From: a virus
Strand: one strand, 5' to 3'
DNA: 44,638 bases
Virus record (IMG/VR): IMGVR_UViG_3300037882_001703
Span: 1-44,638 of that record
A program made the position numbers and the translations under genes. This document shows, piece by piece, positions 1-5,082 of this stretch (the stretch's first letter is position 1; each line of letters starts with the position of its first letter). Below the pieces are notes generated by a model. That model did no database searches. It saw only the letters and a list, made by a program, of their open reading frames with translations, and had not been told where the DNA came from.

Positions 1-48
1 TTAATGGTTCTTTTGTTTTATGGAGTTATTTGTTTGTTTTTTTGTATT

Positions 49-76
49 ACGCAATCGTTATCGGTAACGATTGCAT
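49..76. promoter_or_regulatory. Operator-like palindrome, site 1
   Basis: An inverted repeat: ACGCAATCGTTA (49-60), spacer TCGG, then TAACGATTGCAT (65-76). The arms match at 11 of 12 positions. It lies about 65 bases upstream of the -7 box of the first gene. The same motif recurs at 1676, 2213, 13761 and 36490, each time in front of a transcription unit, so it is probably a binding site for a dimeric regulator. The binding protein is inferred (possibly the HTH protein just downstream), not shown. Confidence 0.65.
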
Positions 77-141
77 AGATATTTAGGAGTTCGTTTGTTT
101 AAAATATAAAAATAGATTTTGTGATTATGTATTAATATGTA

Positions 142-149
142 TATATTTG
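142..149 (+). promoter_or_regulatory. Bacteroidota-type -7 box for the HTH gene
   Basis: TATATTTG matches the Bacteroidota sigma-ABfr -7 consensus TAnnTTTG. A start of transcription about 7 bases downstream (near 156) would place the ATG at 137 outside the mRNA and favours the ATG at 173 as the real start of the first gene. No clear TTTG -33 box is seen at 19-21 bases. The upstream palindrome at 49-76 may supply activation or repression. Confidence 0.5.
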
Positions 150-172
150 TATATTATTGTAAACATTTGTAT

Positions 173-640
173 ATGACAAAAGAAGATTTGAAAAAGAACA
201 TTGAAGATATGGAAATTTATGTTCCAATTGCTACGATGGAACGTTACTTAGAAATGCCCAAAACTACAATCCAGCAAGTTTTGAATGGGCATCGTAATTT
301 ACCTAAAAAGTGGGTTAAGGTTTTAGAAAGGTATTTTAATGAAAAGATTTATAAAATATCAGAAAGTGATAAATGGGTTAATCCCCAAAAGGATAGGTCT
401 TATATCCCAAAAGTTGGCGACAAGGTAAATTTGCCACAAGAAGCTATGATTGCTAAAGTTGAAAAAAAAGACGAAGCAACTAAAGTTTCTTTTGCAGAAA
501 AGCGAATTACTAAATTGGTTGAAAATTCAACAACTAAAGATGAAATACCAAGATTAAAAGGCGAAAGTTATATTGATTACCAATGTAGATGTATTGAACT
601 TAAAGAAAAAGTAGCTAAAATATTACCAAACAAACTATAA
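173..640 (+). CDS. HTH DNA-binding protein, candidate phage regulator
   Basis: A 155-aa protein starting at the ATG at 173. An upstream in-frame ATG at 137 lies before the -7 box at 142-149 and is less likely. Residues about 20-56 look like a Cro/CI-type helix-turn-helix: a segment ATMERYLEMPKTTIQQVLNG, then a helix ending in WVKVLERYF. The remainder is charged (Lys/Glu rich) with no recognised domain. It is the first rightward gene, beside the operator-like palindrome, and faces a leftward operon across a terminator. By position and fold it is the best candidate to bind the five palindromic sites of this genome; that link is inference. It could instead be a host-directed regulator. Confidence 0.6.
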   Translation: MTKEDLKKNIEDMEIYVPIATMERYLEMPKTTIQQVLNGHRNLPKKWVKVLERYFNEKIYKISESDKWVNPQKDRSYIPKVGDKVNLPQEAMIAKVEKKDEATKVSFAEKRITKLVENSTTKDEIPRLKGESYIDYQCRCIELKEKVAKILPNKL

Positions 641-650
641 AACAAAGAAA

Positions 651-672
651 CCCCATTGTAGAAACAATGGGG
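651..672 (-). terminator. Intrinsic terminator of the leftward operon
   Basis: A perfect 9-bp hairpin, CCCCATTGT / ACAATGGGG, with loop AGAA. On the minus strand it is followed by TTTCTTTGTTTT, a U-rich tract. On the plus strand no U-run follows. It lies between the convergent ends of the HTH gene and the leftward operon and so mainly serves the minus strand. Confidence 0.75.
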
Positions 673-714
673 CAACCTAAAACTATATTGCTTATGAGAA
701 AAAACAAATATACC

Positions 715-1104
715 TTATTTTGACAATTCTGCAATTTTTTTATTATATTCTTCTTCAAGTTTCTGATTACCTAAAACTTGCTTACCATATACTGCAATGA
801 AAGCGTTTATCCCCAGCTTGTATGTTTGCATCTCTTTTATAATATCTTCTTCTGTTGGGGCTGTGGTATCGAATAACGGCTCTTTTACTTGTACTATTGG
901 TAAATCTTCATCTGATTTTGGGTTGGCGTAAAATGAGTTCTCTTTATTCTTATGGTAATGCTGTTCTCGGACGATTTTGTCTGCTTCGGTATAGGCATCG
1001 TCAATATTATCTGTACCACTTACATTTATTCTTACTCCGTAGTGTTCGTAAAGGAAGTCGCCTACTTGAAAGTTTCTTTGGTAGTATATCTCTGTTATTT
1101 GCAT
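715..1104 (-). CDS. Hypothetical protein, last gene of leftward operon
   Basis: A 129-aa acidic protein that I cannot assign. It begins MQITEIYYQRNFQVGDFLYE. The first 50 residues are predicted beta-rich (ITEIYYQR, GVRINVS), followed by a helix DDAYTEADKIVREQHY and a C-terminal helical part rich in Glu and Lys. The arrangement of an N-terminal strand pair followed by a short helix resembles small accessory proteins often found beside early genes of Bacteroidota phages, but I have no specific family. It is the fourth gene of a leftward operon (48, 57, 57 and 129 aa) running from the promoter at 1637-1667 to the terminator at 651-672. Early host-takeover or replication accessory function is plausible only from position. 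Confidence 0.75.
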   Translation of the reverse strand: MQITEIYYQRNFQVGDFLYEHYGVRINVSGTDNIDDAYTEADKIVREQHYHKNKENSFYANPKSDEDLPIVQVKEPLFDTTAPTEEDIIKEMQTYKLGINAFIAVYGKQVLGNQKLEEEYNKKIAELSK

Positions 1105-1110
1105 TATTGT

Positions 1111-1284
1111 TTAGTTTAAATATGGGATTGTTATTGTTTCGGGGGTTCTTATGCACCCAATTTTAGTCTTGGGCAATTTTACAATTTTAAGCCTTATTTC
1201 TTTTAATAAAAAGTTATCAACACCAACTACCATATAGTCTGCACTATAATTCCCTAATTTTATTTTTTGTATTGTTCCTATCAT
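1111..1284 (-). CDS. Small hypothetical protein (57 aa)
   Basis: A short minus-strand reading frame from ATG (1284-1282) to TAA (1113-1111), with a 6-base gap to the next gene. It begins MIGTIQKIKLGNYSADYMVV and is basic and beta-rich (VGVDNFLLKEIRLKIVKL), suggesting a small compact beta fold. Codon use and tight spacing match its operon neighbours, which supports it as a real gene. No family recognised. Confidence 0.65.
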   Translation of the reverse strand: MIGTIQKIKLGNYSADYMVVGVDNFLLKEIRLKIVKLPKTKIGCIRTPETITIPYLN

Positions 1285-1290
1285 TATTGT

Positions 1291-1464
1291 TTAGTTTTTA
1301 GTTTCGTATTTAATCCCATCATCAAATAAATAAGCATCAGCTACAAATCCAAAATCTTTATCTTCTTCATTATCTACTTCATCATCATCTTGTCTTAGAT
1401 TTGATTTTTTGGTTGGCGTTACATTGCCAAACTTTTCTCTTTGCCAATTTTCATAGTAGCCCAT
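1291..1464 (-). CDS. Small acidic hypothetical protein (57 aa)
   Basis: Minus-strand frame from ATG (1464-1462) to TAA (1293-1291), ending 6 bases before the next start. It begins MGYYENWQREKFGNV and has a very acidic centre (QDDDEVDNEEDKDFG). A strongly acidic small early protein could act as a DNA mimic, but this is only a composition-based suggestion. No family recognised. The repeated spacing (TATTGTTTAG between genes) links it with its neighbours. Confidence 0.65.
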   Translation of the reverse strand: MGYYENWQREKFGNVTPTKKSNLRQDDDEVDNEEDKDFGFVADAYLFDDGIKYETKN

Positions 1465-1471
1465 AGTTTAT

Positions 1472-1618
1472 TTAGTTTAGTTCTTTAATTAATAATTTAG
1501 CCCAGTAAACAGCATCACTAGCTACATCACTATCTTCCATATCACCTATTTTATATCTTGGGGAACGTAATAGTTCCCCTAAAATCATAACGCTAATTTC
1601 TGTTAATATTTTATCCAT
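1472..1618 (-). CDS. Small hypothetical protein (48 aa), first gene of leftward operon
   Basis: Minus-strand frame from ATG (1618-1616) to TAA (1474-1472). It begins MDKILTEISVMILGELLRSP and ends in an amphipathic helix (DAVYWAKLLIKELN), so it is likely an all-helical small protein. It lies directly behind the best promoter of the window (TTTG-19-TATTTTTG, 1637-1667) with a leader of about 10 bases. Function unknown. Confidence 0.65.
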   Translation of the reverse strand: MDKILTEISVMILGELLRSPRYKIGDMEDSDVASDAVYWAKLLIKELN

Positions 1619-1636
1619 AATTTTAATTTTGAAACA

Positions 1637-1667
1637 CAAAAATAAACACCTATATAATTACAACAAA
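1637..1667 (-). promoter_or_regulatory. Promoter of the leftward operon
   Basis: Read on the minus strand: TTTG (1667-1664), 19 bases, then TATTTTTG (1644-1637), a textbook Bacteroidota -33/-7 pair. The 15-base stretch TATTTTTGTGTTTCA covering the -7 box and first bases of the leader is repeated exactly before the other leftward gene (8654-8640), suggesting shared control. The palindrome at 1676-1693 sits just upstream of the -33 box. Confidence 0.75.
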
Positions 1668-1675
1668 TATCTATT

Positions 1676-1693
1676 TACGCATACGATTGCGTA
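1676..1693. promoter_or_regulatory. Operator-like palindrome, site 2
   Basis: TACGCATACGATTGCGTA has perfect 6-base outer arms (TACGCA / TGCGTA) and shares ACGATTGCGT with sites 1 and 3. It lies between the leftward promoter (1637-1667) and the rightward promoter of RNA A (1744-1751), the classic place for a divergent operator. Confidence 0.65.
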
Positions 1694-1743
1694 TATAAAT
1701 GTTTAAAATTAAAATATATTTTTGCAGTTTTGCATAAAGGATA

Positions 1744-1751
1744 TATATTTG
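1744..1751 (+). promoter_or_regulatory. -7 box of small RNA A
   Basis: TATATTTG, consensus TAnnTTTG. A candidate -33 element TTTTG lies near 1719-1724, about 19 bases upstream. The start is expected near 1758, exactly where the structured RNA begins. A second weaker box, CAGTTTTG (1725-1732), resembles the box before the gene at 2282. Confidence 0.55.
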
Positions 1752-1757
1752 CTTTAG

Positions 1758-1868
1758 TTATCCTTTAAATAATTGTCGGAAGCAGCTATTTAAAGGGTAG
1801 ATTAAAGACAGATTTTATACCCTGTTTATAATTTGCCTCAAAGTGCTTCCGACCTTTGGGGCTTTTTT
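1758..1868 (+). ncRNA. Small RNA A: two hairpins joined by a 9-nt kissing loop, ending in a terminator
   Basis: Hairpin 1 pairs CCTTTAAATA (1762-1771) with TATTTAAAGG (1787-1796). Its loop carries TCGGAAGCA (1776-1784). Hairpin 2 pairs GCCTCAAAG (1835-1843) with CTTTGGGGC (1854-1862) and is followed by TTTTTT (1863-1868), an intrinsic terminator. Its loop carries TGCTTCCGA (1844-1852), the exact complement of the hairpin-1 loop. A -7 box lies at the expected distance upstream. No good protein frame follows closely, so I read it as a free-standing RNA of about 110 nt. The kissing interaction could compete with terminator folding or form a compact RNA. I do not recognise it as a known family. 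Confidence 0.6.
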
Positions 1869-2209
1869 ATTCCTCATATATTTTTAGATAATTGGGTTTG
1901 TCCAATCATTTCGCCCTGTTTCTACAAAAAAATCATTACACATTACAGCTTCTATTTGGTTTGGATAATACCGTTGTCAAATAGATATAGATGCAAACTA
2001 AAATCAGAGCAATGTTTCAAACGCCAACAACTCTGTCCAGTTCAAATATTGGTTGTAGCAAAAGTTTGTATTCTCACATAAATAAAACTAATCTAATAGC
2101 TACAACTATTTTTAAAAAAAAGATTAGCAAAAGGGGTGTGGAGTTGTAGGTTGTGTGAGTGCCAAGTGCAAATACTCTATTTGAAAGGGGAAGGGCGTTT
2201 ATACTCTAT
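1869..2209. other. Non-coding stretch with weak structured elements
   Basis: I see no credible protein gene here. Minor structures: hairpin ATTGG/CCAAT near 1890-1910; hairpin TCTATTTG/CAAATAGA around 1950-1985; and an interleaved pairing in which GTTGTAGC (2052-2059) matches GCTACAAC (2099-2106) while CTAATCT (2088-2094) matches AGATTAG (2121-2127). That last one has the same a-b-a'-b' order as RNAs B-D but lacks a U-run or downstream start. The segment 2130-2190 is unusually G-rich on the plus strand. It might hold another RNA or a replication/transcription control site. Confidence 0.4.
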
Positions 2210-2269
2210 ATTAATCGGTAACGATTGCGTGAATATTTTTTAATATTGAAATATTAGATTGCAGTTTTG
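2210..2269 (+). promoter_or_regulatory. Operator-like site 3 and promoter for the HNH-like gene
   Basis: ATCGGTAACGATTGCGT (2214-2230) repeats the right half of site 1 almost exactly (ATCGGTAACGATTGCAT). About 31 bases downstream is CAGTTTTG (2262-2269), a near-match to TAnnTTTG with the same box and spacing as near site 2 (1725-1732). The start would fall near 2276, only a few bases before the ATG at 2282. Confidence 0.5.
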
Positions 2270-2281
2270 TAAAAACAAGCA

Positions 2282-2965
2282 ATGATAGAGTTTAATAAAC
2301 CGATACCATTAATCACACCACACGGAGAAGGATATGCTATTTATGTTGAAAGTGGTGGAGTATTTGAAAATGATATTTTCACTTGCGTATTGAAGGAAAC
2401 AGGAGAAATAAAACACTATAACACATCTCAATTAAAGATGGTTAATAACGGGACTTTTGATATAAAAAAAACTAAAATGGGACTAGCTGAAATACAAAAA
2501 ATTAAGGCACAAGCATTGCTGCCAAAAGTAAAAAAAACTTATGCTATTCCAAAAGTTTCAAAAAAAAAGAAAGCAGAAAATAATGGTCAAAGATTTGTAG
2601 TTGATGCTGAACTTGAAAAGTTTTATGATGATGCAAGGGTAGAAATGCTAAATGATTGTGATTGTGGGTGTGGTAATAAAACGAATAAACATAACGACAA
2701 GCTATTTAGATGGTCAATTTGTCATATTTTTCCTAAAAGAGCTAATATGTATCCAAGCATCGCTAAACATCCTCTTAATTGGGTTGAATTAGCCTCTTAC
2801 GGAGATTGTCATAATACCTTTGATGGGGCAAGTGGTTACGAATGGGCAAAGACAAAACCGTTCCTGTGGAGAAAAATTATTGAACGTTCTAAAATATTGT
2901 ATCAAGTAATGAATGAACGAGAAAAAAATAAAGTCCCAAATATCATATTAAACGAAATATTATGA
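2282..2965 (+). CDS. HNH-like zinc-binding protein, putative nuclease
   Basis: A 227-aa protein. The N-terminal 80 residues are beta-rich and unrecognised; a basic linker (KVSKKKKAE) follows. Residues about 125-180 carry a Cys cluster (CDCGCG), then ICHIFPKRANMYPSIAKHP, LNWVELASYGDCHNTFD: a His in a strand, an Asn-containing loop and a second His, as in HNH/NinG-like zinc nucleases. The order Cys knuckle, H, N, CH is what the HNH fold needs, but spacing is not that of the standard family, so the enzymatic call is tentative. It is the first gene of the rightward early operon, behind operator-like site 3, and overlaps the next gene by 4 bases. A role in DNA processing or recombination is likely. 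Confidence 0.6.
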   Translation: MIEFNKPIPLITPHGEGYAIYVESGGVFENDIFTCVLKETGEIKHYNTSQLKMVNNGTFDIKKTKMGLAEIQKIKAQALLPKVKKTYAIPKVSKKKKAENNGQRFVVDAELEKFYDDARVEMLNDCDCGCGNKTNKHNDKLFRWSICHIFPKRANMYPSIAKHPLNWVELASYGDCHNTFDGASGYEWAKTKPFLWRKIIERSKILYQVMNEREKNKVPNIILNEIL

Positions 2966-3189
2966 CAGCAATAAATATAAACGAAAAACCTAATCTAAAG
3001 AGGTTGTATGGGTTATGTGAATACGATAAAGTAGGCACTGTAATACTTATTGTAAATAATAATATAATAGCAAATAGAAGATACCACGGCAAGTATAACA
3101 GAACTAAAATAATGAAAAGTTGGGATGATGATTTTGACTTAAAAGGCAAAGAATTAACAATTATTATTCAACCAGATATAAAATGTTAA
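2962..3189 (+). CDS. Hypothetical protein (75 aa)
   Basis: Starts at an ATG overlapping the stop of the preceding gene (ATGA), showing translational coupling. The sequence is basic in the first half and beta-rich (VGTVILIVNNNIIANRRYHG, ELTIIIQP). No family recognised. The overlap suggests it works with, or at least is made in step with, the HNH-like protein upstream. Confidence 0.7.
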   Translation: MTAININEKPNLKRLYGLCEYDKVGTVILIVNNNIIANRRYHGKYNRTKIMKSWDDDFDLKGKELTIIIQPDIKC

Positions 3190-3214
3190 TTCGTAAATAT
3201 AAACAATAAACATA

Positions 3215-3222
3215 TACATTTG
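3215..3222 (+). promoter_or_regulatory. -7 box of leader RNA D
   Basis: TACATTTG matches TAnnTTTG. Transcription would start near 3229, giving a leader of about 160 nt before the ATG at 3392. No convincing -33 TTTG is present. Confidence 0.5.
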
Positions 3223-3228
3223 CATTGT

Positions 3229-3391
3229 GGAACTGATAATCCCACAACATCTACACTTAGATAAAACAGAACAAAATGACAACATATTTTTATTTAACAA
3301 CGACCCATAAAGTCGGTAATTACACAAGCCAGTTCTGTTGCTTGTAGGTCTTATCAACCGTTACCGACTTTATGGGTTTTATATTTTATTT
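3229..3391 (+). ncRNA. Leader RNA D: 17-bp hairpin with kissing loop ahead of the start codon
   Basis: Plus-strand structures in order: TTGTGG/CCACAA hairpin near 3225-3247; hairpin H1 TTAGATAAAA (3257-3266) with TTTTATTTAA (3288-3297), whose loop holds CAGAAC (3267-3272); a perfect 17-bp stem from 3303-3319 with 3361-3377. Inside that stem is a smaller hairpin ACAAGC (3323-3328)/GCTTGT (3340-3345) whose apical loop shows GTTCTG (3332-3337), complementary to the H1 loop. The long stem is followed by a U-rich tract (TTTATATTTTATTT) and the ATG at 3392. This could be a terminator/attenuator or a translation-blocking structure for the next gene. Confidence 0.6.
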
Positions 3392-3880
3392 ATGCAAAAT
3401 TCAATAGCAGTTCTTTATTCAAAAGAACAAAAGTGTTGGCACTTAGAAACTTTGATGGAGTATTTATTATCAAATCAAAGGTTTTTATTAGATGTTACAA
3501 AAGTTCAACAGTATAGGTTTGTGTGTTTATTTAATTCTTGGGATGAAGCAAAAGACTTTGTTGGGAAGAACAGAGATATGTTTAAGGTGGAATTGGATTT
3601 TAAAAAAGATATAGAAAGAATTGTTGTATATAATAAAGAATTGTTTAGAAATGATAGGTTGATAAGAATATGCGAGTATATTTTATTGAAATTAAACGAA
3701 TTGAATTATGATTTGCACCTTATCCATTCATTAAGTGAACACGAAGGAGAGTTTTCCCTATCATTAGAAGAAACACTATACCATTCCGATATTTCAGATG
3801 TTGAAAATGTATTTAAAGAAATGTTAGAAAGCGAAAATGAATACTCATATCAAATAGTTTGCAATTATAATAACCAATAG
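3392..3880 (+). CDS. Hypothetical protein behind leader RNA D (162 aa)
   Basis: The ATG at 3392, just after the U-rich tract of the 17-bp hairpin, is chosen. A longer frame from 3338 would start inside the hairpin loop and translate through the stem. The protein begins MQNSIAVLYSKEQKCWHLET and is mostly helical, with hydrophobic and acidic patches (LRICEYILLKLNELNYDLHL, SLSEHEGEFSLSLEETLYHS). No family recognised. It is followed after 2 bases by the DUF4373 gene, so the pair is co-transcribed, and leader RNA D may therefore set expression of the replication genes downstream. Confidence 0.7.
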   Translation: MQNSIAVLYSKEQKCWHLETLMEYLLSNQRFLLDVTKVQQYRFVCLFNSWDEAKDFVGKNRDMFKVELDFKKDIERIVVYNKELFRNDRLIRICEYILLKLNELNYDLHLIHSLSEHEGEFSLSLEETLYHSDISDVENVFKEMLESENEYSYQIVCNYNNQ

Positions 3881-3882
3881 TT

Positions 3883-4665
3883 ATGTCAAAAGAAACGTTT
3901 TACTTTTCCCACGATTACAACGCATCTACTGATGTTAAAATATTGTTTTTAAGGCAACAATTAGGCATTGAGGGTTATGGTATATTTTGGTATGTTGTAG
4001 AACAATTAGCCGCATCTGGCGGTAAAATGCCATTGAAAATAATTCCAGTCCTATCTATGCAAATGCAAGTTACAGAAACAAAAGTTAATGCTGTTATACA
4101 AAATTTTGAATTATTTACCATAGCAGAAGATTGTTTTTTTAGCAAGAGATTAAATGAACATTTGCAAAAAAGAAGGGAATTAAAAGAAATAAATTCTAAT
4201 AAAGGTAAAAAAAGTGCTGAAAAAAGGTTGTTAAATAGCATTGAAAACAAACAAATTGCAACAACGGTTCAACCGCAGTTGAGTAACGGTTCAACAACGG
4301 TTCAACAAAGGAAAGGAAAGGAAAGGAAAGGAAATACTTCTAATATACTATTAGAAGATATAAAACTAAAGCAAAATGGTTTTTTTTTAAATGAATTAGA
4401 TAAGGCATTTTTTTTAAGCGAAATTGATATAGGAAAAACTATTCAGTTTGTAAAAATTCATTCAAGCGTAGAGTTATCTCATATCGAAGTACAAAAATAC
4501 TTTGAGGCTTTCAAAATAAATAACTTAGATAAAAAAGAATGGTACAAGTCACTTGCAGATTTAATATCTCATTTTAGAAACTCATTGAAATTGCAAATTA
4601 TAAACAGTAAAAAAAATAATTCAAATGGAACTGAAAATAAGCAACAAGCAATTGAGCAATTTTAA
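3883..4665 (+). CDS. DUF4373-type phage replication protein
   Basis: A 260-aa protein. Residues 1-95 match the DUF4373 (Lin1244/Lin1753-like) N-terminal domain: FYFSHDYNASTDVKILFLR, then LGIEGYGIFWYVVEQLA, a winged-helix domain found in phage replisome organisers and DnaD-like proteins. A low-complexity linker rich in Thr, Gln and KGKERKG follows at about 125-150, then a helical C-terminal part. The linker DNA contains three direct 11-base repeats, five AAAGG repeats and a palindrome that resemble an origin. The family is thought to bind DNA and help load the replicative helicase; here the primase-helicase is encoded 400 bases downstream. The gene overlaps the next one by 41 bases. Confidence 0.8.
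   Translation: MSKETFYFSHDYNASTDVKILFLRQQLGIEGYGIFWYVVEQLAASGGKMPLKIIPVLSMQMQVTETKVNAVIQNFELFTIAEDCFFSKRLNEHLQKRRELKEINSNKGKKSAEKRLLNSIENKQIATTVQPQLSNGSTTVQQRKGKERKGNTSNILLEDIKLKQNGFFLNELDKAFFLSEIDIGKTIQFVKIHSSVELSHIEVQKYFEAFKINNLDKKEWYKSLADLISHFRNSLKLQIINSKKNNSNGTENKQQAIEQF
4263..4357. repeat. Iteron-like repeats, AAAGG tandem and AT-rich palindrome: candidate origin
   Basis: Three exact copies of AACGGTTCAAC at 4263-4273, 4285-4295 and 4296-4306; five tandem AAAGG units at 4307-4331; then CTTCTAATA (4337-4345) and its reverse complement TATTAGAAG (4349-4357). All lie in the linker region of the DUF4373 gene. Iterons plus an AT-rich inverted repeat inside the initiator gene is the arrangement of the lambda origin in the O gene. 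The AAAGG run could also be a slippage-prone tract. Origin function is inferred. Confidence 0.5.
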
Positions 4666-5029
4666 AGACAAAAAAACTTCCGATTGTACTGATGATGAAG
4701 TTAAGGCATCAATAAAAGAAGCTATTTTGATAGTTGGGTTAAGCACAAAAGCTATTTCTGAATTTTCTGACATAGAAAAAATAATTTTGATTAATTTTAT
4801 TAGAAACCAATACCCAAAACTTACTTTAAAAGATTTTATAGATGCTTTTTACAATGCAGCAGCACAAAAATTAAACGTTGATACAAGGTGTTACGGGAAC
4901 TTTTGTTGTGAGTATGTAGGTAGGATTTTAACAGCATACATAAATTCTGGAATTATTCAAGAAGCAAATAGAGTTAAGCCACAAGATTACTTTAATACGC
5001 CTAAACAATCAATACAAGCTAAAATTTGA
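4625..5029 (+). CDS. Hypothetical replication-region protein (134 aa)
   Basis: Begins inside the end of the DUF4373 gene (41-base overlap, different frame). It is helical, with a conserved-looking core LTLKDFIDAFYNAAAQKLNV followed by RCYGNFCCEYVGRILTAYIN. This layout (Phe-Ala-rich helix, short loop with an aromatic, then a helix ending in AYxN) is familiar from small proteins between DnaD-like and helicase genes of Bacteroidota phages, possibly helicase-loading or adaptor proteins. I cannot name a family. The context, between a replication organiser and the primase-helicase, suggests a replisome role. Confidence 0.7.
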   Translation: MELKISNKQLSNFKDKKTSDCTDDEVKASIKEAILIVGLSTKAISEFSDIEKIILINFIRNQYPKLTLKDFIDAFYNAAAQKLNVDTRCYGNFCCEYVGRILTAYINSGIIQEANRVKPQDYFNTPKQSIQAKI

Positions 5030-5082
5030 GTTTAAAATAAAATAATAACACATTGTAAGCAACTTTAAAAAATAAGCCAAAA

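Noticed and set aside
855-1166. A 103-codon plus-strand frame opposite the leftward genes
   Set aside because: It is the shadow of the 129-aa minus-strand gene; Leu/Ser/Arg-rich translation and no start context.
2030-2065. A tRNA-like T-arm (TTCAAAT)
   Set aside because: The stem around TTCAAAT does not pair properly, and no acceptor, D-arm or anticodon arm can be drawn. I see no tRNA in the window.
1833-2081. An 82-codon open frame on the plus strand
   Set aside because: It starts (TTG) inside the terminator hairpin of RNA A, has no leader, and its translation is rich in Cys, Tyr and Phe without pattern. The RNA structure explains the sequence better.
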